A stretch of DNA of 64,000 bases from SHVZ01 sp041906305 (GCA_041906305.1 JAYRJL010000005.1:1-64000), one strand, 5' to 3'; counted from the stretch's first letter, positions 44,356 through 53,496 are shown. Notes: generated by a model not told the origin, from the sequence alone. Program-made: numbers and translations.

Positions 44356-44835
44356 ATGGCCGGCACCCATCGCTACACCGCCACCGTCGAATGGACCGGC
44401 AACACCGGCGACGGCACGCGAACCTACAAGTCCTACGAACGCGCGCACGTGATCTCCGTCACGGGCAAGCCGCCGATCCCGGGATCCTCCGATCCCGCCT
44501 TCCGCGGCGATGCCGCGCGCTGGAATCCCGAGGATCTGTTGGTCTCATCGCTGTCGACCTGCCACATGCTCTGGTTCCTGCACCTCGCCGCCGCGGCCAA
44601 GGTCGTGGTCACCGCCTATGTCGACCATGCCTCGGGCACGATGGTCGAGGATGCGTCCGGCGGCGGCCGCTTCACCGAGGTGGTGCTCGAGCCCGAGGTG
44701 ACCATCGAGGGGATCTTCGACACCACGAAGATCGACACGCTCCACCACGAGGCGCACGAGAAGTGCTTCATCGCGAACTCGGTCAATTTCCCCGTGCGCT
44801 GCGCGGGCCTAGCGCGCAGTGCGCCCACGGATTAG
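44356..44835 (+). CDS. OsmC-family peroxiredoxin-like protein
   Basis: 159 residues. The two redox Cys of OsmC/Ohr proteins are present: STCHMLWFLHLA (about residue 73) and HEKCFIANSVNFPV (about residue 140). The family removes organic hydroperoxides using thiols. Start ATG 44356 follows CGGAGATG. The gene is divergent to and probably controlled by the LysR-type gene. It is closer to classical OsmC than the gene at 34418. Confidence 0.9.
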   Translation: MAGTHRYTATVEWTGNTGDGTRTYKSYERAHVISVTGKPPIPGSSDPAFRGDAARWNPEDLLVSSLSTCHMLWFLHLAAAAKVVVTAYVDHASGTMVEDASGGGRFTEVVLEPEVTIEGIFDTTKIDTLHHEAHEKCFIANSVNFPVRCAGLARSAPTD

Positions 44836-44928
44836 TTCGCCTTATGGTGCAGATGCGAAAAGATCGTTTGTCCACAGGCTGACGGAGGGCCACCTTCTGG
44901 TTTCTAAAGACGGAAGGAGTCCCTCCCC

Positions 44929-45168
44929 ATGGCCCATCAGTCAGCTTCTTGTGAAACCGCCCCCCGGCCCGCATTCCAGGCCCGCATCGGCTTCGTCCCC
45001 CGCCGGTCCGGGTTCTTCGCGGCGATCGTCGACCGGCTGCTCGAATGGCAGGAGCGCAACCGCTCGCGCATCCTGCTCGGCCGGCTCGACGACCGCATGC
45101 TCCGCGACATGGGCGTCAGCCGCTCCGATGTCGACTACGAGGTCGCCAAGCCCTTCTGGCGCGCGTGA
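44929..45168 (+). CDS. DUF1127 domain protein
   Basis: 79 residues. The C-terminal DUF1127 helix pair is clear: LLEWQERNRSRILLGRLDDRMLRDMGVSRSDVDYEVAKPFWRA. Arg-rich proteins of this family affect RNA turnover, phosphate or carbon metabolism in rhizobia. The ATG follows GGAAGGAG. Its stop overlaps the GTG start of the first GFA gene by four bases (GTGA), making it the first gene of a five-gene operon. Confidence 0.9.
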   Translation: MAHQSASCETAPRPAFQARIGFVPRRSGFFAAIVDRLLEWQERNRSRILLGRLDDRMLRDMGVSRSDVDYEVAKPFWRA

Positions 45169-45581
45169 GCCGGACGGCCGAAGGCGGTTGTCTCTGCGGG
45201 GCCGTCCGCTTCCGGGCGGACGGCGCCCCCTCTTACGTGAACTTCTGCCATTGCCGGATGTGCCAGAAGGCCTCCGGTGCGCCGATGGTGGCCTGGGCCA
45301 CCTTCGAGCGCGCGCGGGTGGAGATCACCGGCATGCCGATGTTCCGCCTCTCCTCGCCGAAGGTGGAGCGCGGCTTCTGCGGCGACTGCGGGTCGACCCT
45401 GATCTGGCGGCGGCGCTGCGGCGAGACCCTCGACCTCGCGGTCGCGACCTTCGATGATCCGAACGGGCTGGCGCCGTCCGAGCACATCTGGACGGAAAGC
45501 CGGGCGCGATGGCTCAACCTGACCGACCACCTTCCGCGCTATCCAAGGCGCGGCGGGCCCGACGCCGAGAAGGAGTCCTGA
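45165..45581 (+). CDS. GFA-family (glutathione-dependent formaldehyde-activating-like) protein 1
   Basis: 138 residues. Zinc-ligand pattern of GFA proteins: GGCLCGAVRF, NFCHCRMCQKASGAP, and GFCGDCGSTLIW. GFA enzymes or relatives bind the glutathione-formaldehyde adduct, but most members are uncharacterised. The start is GTG 45165, coupled to the DUF1127 stop. The gene is followed without a gap by a GST gene. Confidence 0.88.
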   Translation: MSRTAEGGCLCGAVRFRADGAPSYVNFCHCRMCQKASGAPMVAWATFERARVEITGMPMFRLSSPKVERGFCGDCGSTLIWRRRCGETLDLAVATFDDPNGLAPSEHIWTESRARWLNLTDHLPRYPRRGGPDAEKES

Positions 45582-46187
45582 GTGAAGCTCTACGACTACG
45601 CGCCGTCGGGCAACGGCTACAAGGTGCGCCTGCTGCTGGCCCATCTCGGCGTCGCGTACGAGCGGATCGAGGTCGACTCCAACGCCGGCGCCACGCAGAC
45701 GCCGGAGTTCCTCAAGCTCAACGCCAACGGCAAGATCCCGACCGTCGTGCTCGACGACGGCACGGTGCTGCCGGAATCCAACGCGATCCTCTACTACTTC
45801 GCCGAAGGCACGCCCTACCTGCCCGAGAAGAAGATCGACCGCGCCCAGGCGCTGCGCTGGATGTTCTTCGAGCAGTACAGCCACGAGCCCTACATCGCGG
45901 TGCTGCGCAACTGGCTGCATCACCTGCCGTCGATCACCGACGAGCAGAAGGCGCGCGTGCCCGACCTGCGCCGGCGCGGCGAGCGCGCGCTCAAGGTCAT
46001 GGACGAGCACCTGGCAGGCGAGCCCTACTTCGCCGCCGGCCGCTACACGATCGCCGACATCGCGCTCTACGCCTACACGCATGTCGCCGACGAGGGCGAG
46101 TTCGACCTCAGGAAATACCCGTCGATCCAGGCCTGGATGGCGCGCGTCAAAGCCCAGCCCGGCCACATCCCGCTCGACCAGGTGTAA
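45582..46187 (+). CDS. Glutathione S-transferase 1
   Basis: 201 residues. Thioredoxin-like N-terminal domain (MKLYDYAPSGNGYKVRLLLAHLGV; NANGKIPTVVLDDG; PESNAILYYFAEG) and all-helical C-terminal domain (YTIADIALYAYTHVADEG). Ser9 may be the catalytic residue (Ser/Tyr class). GTG 45582 follows the GFA stop directly. It is the middle gene of the GFA/GST operon. Confidence 0.92.
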   Translation: MKLYDYAPSGNGYKVRLLLAHLGVAYERIEVDSNAGATQTPEFLKLNANGKIPTVVLDDGTVLPESNAILYYFAEGTPYLPEKKIDRAQALRWMFFEQYSHEPYIAVLRNWLHHLPSITDEQKARVPDLRRRGERALKVMDEHLAGEPYFAAGRYTIADIALYAYTHVADEGEFDLRKYPSIQAWMARVKAQPGHIPLDQV

Positions 46188-46193
46188 GGCGCC

Positions 46194-46586
46194 GTGGCGA
46201 GCCGGGCCTTCGAAGGCGGATGCCTTTGCGGCCAGGTTCGCTATCGCATCATCGGCGCCGCGCCGAAGTCACCGGGCTACTGCCACTGCCGCATGTGCCA
46301 GCGCGCGACCGGCGCGCCGGTCACCGCCTGGGCCAGCTTCCCGGCATCCGCCGTGCGCTTCACCGGCGAGACGAAGACCTACGAGTCCTCGCCCGGCACG
46401 ATGCGCTGCTTCTGCCCCAACTGCGGCTCGTCGCTGGCGACGACCAATGCCGACTCCGAGATGATCGCGCTCGCCATTCCGACGCTCGACGAGCCCGAGC
46501 GCGTGCCGCCGGCCGTGCATGTATGGTGCTCGAGCCAGCTTCCCTGGCTCTGGATCGAAGACGGACTCGAACATCGGGAGCGCTGA
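46194..46586 (+). CDS. GFA-family protein 2
   Basis: 130 residues, a paralogue of the first GFA gene: GGCLCGQVRY, YCHCRMCQRATGAP, RCFCPNCGSSLATT. The start is GTG 46194, six bases after the GST stop. Sequence differs clearly from GFA 1, so it is an old duplication. The stop overlaps the next ATG (TGATG). Confidence 0.88.
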   Translation: MASRAFEGGCLCGQVRYRIIGAAPKSPGYCHCRMCQRATGAPVTAWASFPASAVRFTGETKTYESSPGTMRCFCPNCGSSLATTNADSEMIALAIPTLDEPERVPPAVHVWCSSQLPWLWIEDGLEHRER

Positions 46587-47221
46587 TGACGCCGAAGCTC
46601 TTCTACTTCCCCGGCAACGCCAACCTGGCGCCGCACATGGTGCTGGAGGAGATGGGCGTTCCCTACGAGCTCGTGCTCGTCGATCGCGCCCAGAACGCGC
46701 ACAAGTCGGCCGAGTACATGAAGCTCAACCCGATGGGCCGCATCCCGACCTGGGTCGACGGCGACCTGGTGATCTCGGAGACCGCGGCGATCTGCCTGCA
46801 TCTCGCCGACAAGCACCACATGCTCGCGCCGGCCCCCGGCACCGCCGAACGCGGGCGCTTCTACTCCTGGCTCATGTACCTGACCAACACGGTGCAGGCG
46901 GAGCTGATCTTCTATTTCTATCCGGAGAAGATCGCGCAGGGAGAGGCGGCGCGCGCCGAGATCAAAGCCTCGGAAGAGGCCCGCGTCGGCTCCATGTTCG
47001 ACACGATCGAGCAGACCCTCGCCGACGGCCGGCCCTATCTCCTCGGCCAGGCCTACACGATCCTCGATCCCTACCTGCTGATGCTCGGCCGCTGGACCCG
47101 CAGCATGGCGCGGCCGGCGCGCGACCTGCCCAGGACCGGCGCCTACATGCGCCGGCTGCTGGAACGACCCGCGATCCAGCGGGCCTTCGCGCAGGAGAAC
47201 CTCAAGGCCCCGCTGATCTAG
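46586..47221 (+). CDS. Glutathione S-transferase 2
   Basis: 211 residues. MTPKLFYFPGNANLAPHMVLEEMGVPYELVLVD, then KLNPMGRIPTWVDGDLVISETAAICLHLAD, the GSH-binding SETAAI, and a helical C-terminal domain. Belongs to a different GST subgroup from GST 1. ATG 46586 shares its A with the TGA of GFA 2. Last gene of the operon. Confidence 0.92.
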   Translation: MTPKLFYFPGNANLAPHMVLEEMGVPYELVLVDRAQNAHKSAEYMKLNPMGRIPTWVDGDLVISETAAICLHLADKHHMLAPAPGTAERGRFYSWLMYLTNTVQAELIFYFYPEKIAQGEAARAEIKASEEARVGSMFDTIEQTLADGRPYLLGQAYTILDPYLLMLGRWTRSMARPARDLPRTGAYMRRLLERPAIQRAFAQENLKAPLI

Positions 47222-47316
47222 GCCAATATCGGTCACCCAGATTACGGATATGTCACCAATTACCGCGGGCTGTTTAGTATAGTTAATGTTCCACCCGATA
47301 CTTCATCGCCTAACCC

Positions 47317-47529
47317 ATGAGAACTCTTCAGGAATATCAGCGTCACGCCGAGGATTGCGAGGCTCTGGCGAAGAAGGCTCTCTCGCCGGAGCAGCGTGAA
47401 GCGATCGCGCAGATGGCCGAGACATGGCGGATGCTCGCCAACCAGCGCCAGCGCAAGCTCGCCCGCCGGGCCAGCCAGAACGCGCTTCTCAACGAAGTCG
47501 ATCCGCTGCCCCAAAACGACGACGACTAG
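47317..47529 (+). CDS. Small helical hypothetical protein (70 aa)
   Basis: MRTLQEYQRHAEDCEALAKK, then SPEQREAIAQMAETWRMLANQRQRKLARRASQ and an acidic tail DPLPQNDDD. Charged, soluble, two helices. It is like the small protein at 18884-19087 in style, and the pattern (EYxRxAxxC.ALAxxAxxPExRxxLxxMAxxWxxLAxxR) is common in alphaproteobacterial hypothetical proteins. Its TAG stop shares the tetramer CTAG with the convergent DUF488 gene. Function unknown. Confidence 0.8.
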   Translation: MRTLQEYQRHAEDCEALAKKALSPEQREAIAQMAETWRMLANQRQRKLARRASQNALLNEVDPLPQNDDD

Positions 47530-48086
47530 GTCCCTGAGGTCATCCTGCGGCCGCGCCGGTCATAGGCGGCCGCGAGGTCCTCGATGCCGGCGAACAGCGG
47601 CGCCTCGCCATCACCCATCAGCCGCGCCTCGAACGCGCGCTGCGGCTCGACATTCCCGTCGGCATGGACGTGCGCGATCGCAGCCCCCTTCGGCGCCAGG
47701 TGGCGCGCCACCAGGATCGCGCGGTGGCAATCGATCGGATCCTTCTCGGCGCACATCAGGCAGCAACGCATCTCGCGCGCGAGATCGAGCGCCGCGTCCA
47801 GCCCGTCCTGGAAATTCCGGGTCGCCGCGACCTTCGCGTAGTCGACCGCGCCCGCCATGCCCTTCGCCCGCCCGCCGAGCCGGTCGCCGAGATAGCGGTA
47901 CCGGATGCCCGCGTCGGTCAGGCCGCGCTCCATCTCGGCCCGATTGAACTGCGGATTGCGCCGCGACGCCGGCATCGAGCGCACGTCGATCAGGCACGCG
48001 ATGTCGTTCGCGCGGAGCAACCTGACGAACTCGGGCCACGGATGGTTCGAATGCCCGATGGTGAAGACAAGCGGCGTGGCGGTCAT
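47526..48086 (-). CDS. DUF488-family protein
   Basis: 186 residues. Conserved segments are TIGHSNHPWPEFVRLL, CLIDVRSMPASRRNPQFN, YRYLGDRLGGR and CCLMCAEKDPIDCHRAILVARHL, the DUF488 family, which has an unknown enzymatic role; the Cys/His-rich segment CAEKDPIDCHR suggests catalysis or metal binding. Convergent with the small helical gene with overlapping stop codons. Confidence 0.88.
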   Translation of the reverse strand: MTATPLVFTIGHSNHPWPEFVRLLRANDIACLIDVRSMPASRRNPQFNRAEMERGLTDAGIRYRYLGDRLGGRAKGMAGAVDYAKVAATRNFQDGLDAALDLAREMRCCLMCAEKDPIDCHRAILVARHLAPKGAAIAHVHADGNVEPQRAFEARLMGDGEAPLFAGIEDLAAAYDRRGRRMTSGT

Positions 48087-48118
48087 GGAGAGTAGATAGT
48101 AGCTCGCGTCGCCTCATA

Positions 48119-48241
48119 TCCCCTCCCCCCGAAGTGGGGGAGGGTTAGGGTGGGGGGCGATGCCGCCCTCGCTCTACGATCTATCGATCGAGATTCCTGG
48201 ACCACCCCCACCCAACCCTCCCCCATCAAGGGGGAGGGCTT
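48119..48241. repeat. Palindromic C/G-rich repeat, paired unit
   Basis: First module CCCTCCCCCCGAAGTGGGGG with AGGGTTAGGGTGGGGGGC (48119-48160); second module ACCCCCACCCAACCCTCCCC with CATCAAGGGGGAGGG (48203-48241). The modules face outward, as at 11684 and 37387. They fill the divergent gap between DUF488 and the VOC gene. Confidence 0.8.
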
Positions 48242-48260
48242 AAGAGTCAGGAGCCCGACC

Positions 48261-48686
48261 ATGCAGCATCAGATGTCGCTGATCACGCTCGGCATCGCCG
48301 ACGTCGCGCGGTCGCGCCGCTTCTATGGCGAGGGCTTCGGCTGGAAGCCGGTCTTCGAGATGCCGGACATCACCTTCTACCAGCTGAACGGCTTCGTGTT
48401 CGCCACCTGGCTCGAGAAGAACCTCGAGGAGGACATGCAGCGCGCCGGCAACTCGCAGAGGGGCGCCTTCGCCCTGGCGCACAACGTGCGCACCAGGGAC
48501 GAGGTCGACCCCGCGATGGCGCAGCTGCTCCGCGCCGGCGGCACGCTGCTGCGGAAGGCCGATGCGCCCCCGCATGGCGGCTTCCGGGGCTACGTCGCCG
48601 ATCCCGACGACCACGCCTGGGAGATCGCGTGGAATCCCGCGTGGCCGATCAGCATCGAGGGGTATGTGACGGCGAAGTTCGGCTGA
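48261..48686 (+). CDS. VOC-family (glyoxalase/dioxygenase fold) protein
   Basis: 141 residues. Typical vicinal-oxygen-chelate half repeats: LGIADVARSRRFYGEGFGWKPVFE and FRGYVADPDDHAWEIAWNP, containing E in AWEIAWNP as a probable metal ligand. No specific substrate. ATG 48261 follows CAGGAGC; it is placed between two repeat clusters. Confidence 0.88.
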   Translation: MQHQMSLITLGIADVARSRRFYGEGFGWKPVFEMPDITFYQLNGFVFATWLEKNLEEDMQRAGNSQRGAFALAHNVRTRDEVDPAMAQLLRAGGTLLRKADAPPHGGFRGYVADPDDHAWEIAWNPAWPISIEGYVTAKFG

Positions 48687-48705
48687 GGATTCACGACCGC
48701 TCGCT

Positions 48706-48816
48706 GACGCGAGCGCCCCCACCCTAACCCTCCCCCGCGTACGACGCGGGAGAGGGAACTCGACGCAGCGTTGCCCCCTCTCCCGCGAAGCGGGGGAGGG
48801 ATGGGGTGGGGGCGAG
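48706..48816. repeat. Palindromic C/G-rich repeat, paired unit with terminal inverted repeats
   Basis: Begins with GCGAGCGCCCCCACCC and ends with GGGTGGGGGCGAGCG, an outer inverted repeat. The inner hairpins have loops GCGTACGACGC and GCGAAGC. It lies between the stops of the VOC gene and the acyl-CoA ligase gene. The rest of that gap is unremarkable. Confidence 0.85.
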
Positions 48817-48900
48817 CGAAGCGAGGTCGGGCGCGGCGAAACCGCATAGACCGCGCAATGCGCAGTTTGCGTCTTCGCGAACGAAAAGCATTGCGACCGC

Positions 48901-50526
48901 TTAAAGCGCTTTCGCCTTCTCCCGCAGCACGTATTTCTGGATCTTCCCCGTCGAGGTCTTCGCCAGCGGGCCGAAGACGATCGTGCGCGGGACCTTGAAG
49001 CTCGCCATGTTCTGCTTGCAGAAGGCGATGAGGTCGTCGGCGTTCGCGGTCCTGCCTTCCTTGAGCGTGACGAAGGCGCAGGGCGTCTCGCCCCATTTGT
49101 CGTCGGGGCGCGCGACCACGGCGGCTTCGAGCACGGCCGGGTGGCGATAAAGCACGCCCTCGATCTCGATGGTCGAGACGTTCTCGCCGCCCGAGATGAT
49201 GATGTCCTTCGAGCGATCCTTGAGCTCGATGTAGCCGTCGGGATGGCAGACGCCGAGATCGCCGGTGTGGAACCAGCCGCCGGCGAAGGCCTCGTCGCTG
49301 GCCTTCCGGTTCTTGAGATAGCCCTTCATGACGATGTTGCCGCGCATGAAGACCTCGCCGATGGTCTTGCCGTCGGCGGGCACGGGCTCCAGCGTCTTCG
49401 CGTCGGCCACCATCAGGCCTTCGAGCACCGGATAGCGGACGCCCTGGCGCGCCTTGATCTGTGCCTGCTCCTCGGCCGGCAGCTTGTTCCACTCCTCGTG
49501 CCAGGCGCAAACGACCGCGGGCCCGTAGACCTCGGTCAGGCCATAGACATGCGTGATGTCGAAGCCGAGCTTCTCCATGCCCTCGATCACCGCGGCCGGC
49601 GGTGCGGAGGCGGCGGTCATCATCTTGATGCGCCGGCCGGCGAAGTCGCGCTTCTGCTCCGGCTTGGCGTTGAGCAGCAGGCCCATGACGATCGGTGCGC
49701 CGCAGAGATGGGTGACGCCTTCGTCGGCGATCGCATCGAAGATCGCCTTCGCCTCGACGCGGCGCAGGCACACATTGGTGCCGGCGAGCGCCGCGAGCGT
49801 CCAGGGGAAGCACCAGCCGTTGCAGTGGAACAGCGGCAGGGTCCAGAGGTAGGTCGGCTTCGACGGCAGGCTCCAGACCAGGATGTTGCCGAGCGCGTTC
49901 AGATAAGCGCCGCGATGGTGATAGACGACGCCCTTGGGGTTGCCGGTGGTGCCCGAGGTGTAGTTGAGCGCGATCGCCTGCCACTCGTCGGCCGGAGGAT
50001 CCCAGGCGGCGTTCGGATCGCCCTCGGCGAGGAACGCCTCGTAGTCCTTCTCCCCGAGCGTCTCGCCGCCGGGTCCCAGCGGGTCGACGATGTCGATGAC
50101 GGTGATCTTCCTCTTGAGCTGCTTGAGCGCGTCCTTGATCACCGGCGAGAACTCGGTGTCGGTGATCAGGACCTTCGCCTCGCCATGCTCGAGGATGAAG
50201 GCGATGGTCGCCGCGTCGAGCCGGTAGTTGAGCGCGTTCAGGACCGCGCCCGCCATCGGGATACCGAAATGCGCCTCGACCATCGCCGGGACGTTCGGCG
50301 CCATGATCGCGACCGTGTCCCCTTTCCTGATCCCGCGCCCCTTGAGCGCCGAGCAGAGCCGCCGCGACCGCGCATAGGTGTCGGCCCAGCTATGCCGGGT
50401 CTTGCCATGCACGACCGAGGTCCGGGTCGGATAGACCGCCGCCGCGCGCTCCAGGAATCCCAGCGGCGACAGCGGCACGAAGTTCGCGGGGTTCTTGTCG
50501 AGGTCGACGTCGTAGGGAGAGGTCAT
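48901..50526 (-). CDS. Fatty-acid/acyl-CoA synthetase (AMP-forming)
   Basis: 541 residues. AMP-binding motif YTSGTTGNPKGVVYHHRGAY, the A5-type segment VYGLTEVYG, A8 GGWFHTGDLGVCHPDGYIELKDRSKD, and the catalytic Lys near the end in STGKIQKYVLREKAKAL. It belongs to the medium-chain/AlkK or methylmercaptopropionate-CoA ligase-like group. Activates carboxylic acids to CoA esters through acyl-AMP. It is divergent to prpE with a 243-base gap. Confidence 0.93.
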   Translation of the reverse strand: MTSPYDVDLDKNPANFVPLSPLGFLERAAAVYPTRTSVVHGKTRHSWADTYARSRRLCSALKGRGIRKGDTVAIMAPNVPAMVEAHFGIPMAGAVLNALNYRLDAATIAFILEHGEAKVLITDTEFSPVIKDALKQLKRKITVIDIVDPLGPGGETLGEKDYEAFLAEGDPNAAWDPPADEWQAIALNYTSGTTGNPKGVVYHHRGAYLNALGNILVWSLPSKPTYLWTLPLFHCNGWCFPWTLAALAGTNVCLRRVEAKAIFDAIADEGVTHLCGAPIVMGLLLNAKPEQKRDFAGRRIKMMTAASAPPAAVIEGMEKLGFDITHVYGLTEVYGPAVVCAWHEEWNKLPAEEQAQIKARQGVRYPVLEGLMVADAKTLEPVPADGKTIGEVFMRGNIVMKGYLKNRKASDEAFAGGWFHTGDLGVCHPDGYIELKDRSKDIIISGGENVSTIEIEGVLYRHPAVLEAAVVARPDDKWGETPCAFVTLKEGRTANADDLIAFCKQNMASFKVPRTIVFGPLAKTSTGKIQKYVLREKAKAL

Positions 50527-50769
50527 GACTCAACAGATAAGCCGAGCCGGCCGCGGATCGCAAATGCTCCGCGACGGCGGAGAAAATCGTGCTCTCGCCC
50601 CCTCTCCTGAGAGTTCTTATCCTCTCCCATGGTCGCGTAGCGGACGGGGGAAGGGATACGACGGACGCGGACACGAGGACACGATGTCGCTCTCCCGCCT
50701 CCTGCCCTTGGCAAGCCGCGATCCCCGGCTCATCCTGCACCTCAAGGAAAGTCAGAGGGGAAACCGCCT

Positions 50770-52671
50770 ATGACCGGGCGTCACGCCGAGGCTCATCGCC
50801 ACTCGCTGGAGGACAAGGACGGCTTCTGGCTGGAGGCGGCGAAATCCGTCTCCTGGACCAGGCCGCCGACCAAAGCACTGGATTCCTCCAGGCCGCCCTT
50901 CTACCGCTGGTTCCCTGACGGGCGGCTCAACGTCGCCCGCAACTGCCTCGACCGCCATGTCGAGGCCGGACGCGGCGACCAGGCGGCGCTCATCTACGAC
51001 AGCCCGATGACGGGCCGGATCGAGACCTTCACCTACCGCCAGCTCACCGAGCGCGTAGCGAAGTTCGCCGGCGGTCTCCGCTCGGTCGGCGTCGAGAAGG
51101 GCGACCGGGTCCTCATCTACATGCCGATGATCCCGGAAGCGGTGGTGGCGATGCTCGCCTGCGCCCGCCTCGGCGCGATCCACGGCGTCGTCTTCGGCGG
51201 CTTCGCCGCGCCCGAGCTCGCGACCCGCATCGACGACGCCAAGCCGAAGGCGATCGTCTTCGGCTCCTGCGGGCTCGAGCCGGGACGCATCGTCGCCTAC
51301 AAGCCGCTGGTCGACCAGGCGATCGAACTCGCCCAGCACAAGCCCAAGGTCTGCGTCCTCTTCCAGCGGCCCGAGCAGAAAGCGACGCCGGTCGCCGGCC
51401 GCGACGTCGACTTCGCCGAGCTGGAGGCCAAAAGCGCGCCGGTCGATCCGGTCGACCTGGCATCGACCGATCCGCTCTACATCCTCTACACCTCGGGCAC
51501 GACCGGCATCCCCAAGGGCGTCGTGCGCGACGGCGGCGGCTACGCGACGGCGCTGCTGTGGTCGATGAAGTACGTCTACGACATCAAGCCGGGCGAGGTG
51601 TGGTGGACCGCCTCCGACGTCGGCTGGGTGGTCGGCCACTCCTATATCGTCTATGCGCCGCTGCTGCTCGGCGCCACGACCATCCTCTACGAGGGCAAGC
51701 CGGTCGGCACGCCCGATGCCGGTGCCTTCTGGCGCGTGGCCGCGCAGCACAAGGTGGTGGCGCTCTTCACCGCGCCCACGGCGTTCCGCGCGATCAAGCG
51801 CGACGACCCCGACGGCCTGCTGATGAAGAACTACGACCTCACGAAGTTCAGGACGCTGTTCCTCGCCGGCGAGCGCTGCGATCCGAACACGCTGCTGTGG
51901 GCGGAAGAGAAGCTGAAGGTGCCGGTGGTCGATCACTGGTGGCAGACCGAGACCGGCTGGCCGATCACCGCGAACTGCCAGGGCCTCGAGCCGATGAAGG
52001 TGAAGCCGGGATCCTCGACCAAGGCGGTGCCGGGCTGGGACGTGCAGTCGCTCGACGGCGAGGGCCATCCGGTCAAGGCCGGCGAGGTCGGCGTGCTCGC
52101 GATCAAGCTGCCGCTGCCGCCGGGCTCTCTGCCGACGCTGTGGAACAACGACGCCGGCTTCCTCAAGTCCTACCTCCAGGAGTTCCCCGGGTACTACAAG
52201 ACCGGCGACGCGGGGTATCTCGACGAGGACGGCTACGTCTTCGTCATGACCCGTACCGACGACATCATCAACGTCGCCGGCCATCGCCTCTCGACCGGCG
52301 GCATGGAGGAGGTCCTCTCCAACCATCCCGACGTCGCCGAGTGCGCGGTGATCGGCGTCGCCGACGAGCTCAAGGGCCAGCTGCCGCTGGGGCTGCTGGT
52401 GCTGAAGGCCGGCGTGTCGAAACCGCAGGAGACGATCGTCAAGGAAGTGGTGCAGATGGTGCGCGACTCCATCGGCCCCGTCGCCGCATTCAAGACCGCG
52501 GTCGTGGTCAAGCGCCTGCCGAAGACGCGCTCGGGCAAGATCCTCCGCGGGACCATGCAGAAAATCGCCGACGACCAGAGCTGGAAGATGCCGGCGACGA
52601 TCGACGACCCGGTTGTGCTGCAGGAGATCACCGACGGCCTGAAGACCGTCGGCTACGCGAAGGGATCGTGA
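50770..52671 (+). CDS. prpE: Propionyl-CoA synthetase
   Basis: 633 residues. N-terminal FPDGRLNVARNCLDRHVEAGRG matches the acetyl/propionyl-CoA synthetase family; YTSGTTGIPKGVVRDGGGYA, WWTASDVGWVVGHSYIVYAPLL and DHWWQTETGWPI are characteristic; the catalytic Lys is in KTRSGKILRGTM. ATG 50770 has AGAGGGG upstream. Converts propionate, CoA and ATP to propionyl-CoA. No methylcitrate genes are in the window. Confidence 0.94.
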   Translation: MTGRHAEAHRHSLEDKDGFWLEAAKSVSWTRPPTKALDSSRPPFYRWFPDGRLNVARNCLDRHVEAGRGDQAALIYDSPMTGRIETFTYRQLTERVAKFAGGLRSVGVEKGDRVLIYMPMIPEAVVAMLACARLGAIHGVVFGGFAAPELATRIDDAKPKAIVFGSCGLEPGRIVAYKPLVDQAIELAQHKPKVCVLFQRPEQKATPVAGRDVDFAELEAKSAPVDPVDLASTDPLYILYTSGTTGIPKGVVRDGGGYATALLWSMKYVYDIKPGEVWWTASDVGWVVGHSYIVYAPLLLGATTILYEGKPVGTPDAGAFWRVAAQHKVVALFTAPTAFRAIKRDDPDGLLMKNYDLTKFRTLFLAGERCDPNTLLWAEEKLKVPVVDHWWQTETGWPITANCQGLEPMKVKPGSSTKAVPGWDVQSLDGEGHPVKAGEVGVLAIKLPLPPGSLPTLWNNDAGFLKSYLQEFPGYYKTGDAGYLDEDGYVFVMTRTDDIINVAGHRLSTGGMEEVLSNHPDVAECAVIGVADELKGQLPLGLLVLKAGVSKPQETIVKEVVQMVRDSIGPVAAFKTAVVVKRLPKTRSGKILRGTMQKIADDQSWKMPATIDDPVVLQEITDGLKTVGYAKGS

Positions 52672-52690
52672 CGGGTGACGCCTCCATCGG

Positions 52691-52725
52691 AACCCTCCCC
52701 CGCGTACGACGCGGGAGAGGGGGCA
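52691..52725. repeat. Single palindromic repeat
   Basis: AACCCTCCCCCGCGTACGAC followed by GCGGGAGAGGGGGC, a hairpin with the GCGTACGACGC loop. It lies between prpE and the isochorismatase-type gene, so it may attenuate transcription between them. Confidence 0.75.
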
Positions 52726-52735
52726 TGAAGCGCGC

Positions 52736-53407
52736 GTGACTGAGACCAAGCTCCATGACTGGCGCATCGAGGAGCGCGAGGTTCGGCGCCAGGAGGAGCG
52801 GCGCGGGCAGCGGCATGCGTACGAGACGCTGGCGCCGGCGAAGACCGCGCTCGTCGTCGTCGACATGGTGCCGTTCTTCGTCGATGAGTCCGCCTATTGC
52901 CGCGGCATCGTTCCCAACATCAACGCGATCGCCACGTGCCTGCGCGGTGCCAGCGGCCTCGTCGCCTGGGTGGTGCCGGGCACGCCGCGTCATCCCGACC
53001 ACCACCGCGCATTCTACGGAGAGAAGATCGCCGCGCTCTATGCCGGCTCGGGCGGCACGGGCCCGCTGCCGTCGCGGATCTGGCCGGGGCTCGCGCAGGA
53101 CGCGGGCGATCTCTTCGTCGAGAAGGCCGGGCCCAGCGCCTTCCTGCCCGGCTATTGCGACCTGCCGGAGATCCTGACGTCGCGCGGCATCGACACGGTG
53201 CTGATCACCGGCACCGTCACCAACGTCTGCTGCGAGTCCTCGGCGCGCGACGCGAGCTCGACCGGCTTTCGCGTCATCATGGTCGCGGACGGCAACGCCG
53301 CCATCCGCGACGAGACCCATAACGCGACGCTGCACACGATCTACCGCAGCTTCGGCGACGTGCGTCCGACGTCCGAGGTGATCGGCCTCATCGAAAAGCG
53401 AGTTTGA
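52736..53407 (+). CDS. Isochorismatase-family cysteine hydrolase
   Basis: 223 residues. The triad D43 (VVDMVPFF), K130 (EKAGPSAF) and C165 (TVTNVCCESSARDA) is present. Members hydrolyse amides such as nicotinamide, biuret or N-carbamoyl compounds, or enol ethers. No pathway partners are adjacent. The start is GTG 52736; N-terminal residues (EEREVRRQEERRGQRH) are unusually charged. It lies 64 bases after prpE with a repeat hairpin between. Confidence 0.92.
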   Translation: MTETKLHDWRIEEREVRRQEERRGQRHAYETLAPAKTALVVVDMVPFFVDESAYCRGIVPNINAIATCLRGASGLVAWVVPGTPRHPDHHRAFYGEKIAALYAGSGGTGPLPSRIWPGLAQDAGDLFVEKAGPSAFLPGYCDLPEILTSRGIDTVLITGTVTNVCCESSARDASSTGFRVIMVADGNAAIRDETHNATLHTIYRSFGDVRPTSEVIGLIEKRV

Positions 53408-53496
53408 TCCGCTCCGATCGACGGGTTGTCGCTGGACCCCGCCGATGCGACTCGTTCACCATGGGTTCTCGCTCGAAGGGGGACTCCGGCCGGCCG

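Noticed and set aside
50598..50656. Another copy of the palindromic repeat upstream of prpE
   Set aside because: CCTCTCCCATGGTCGCGTAG with a weak G-rich partner is too diverged to be called with confidence.
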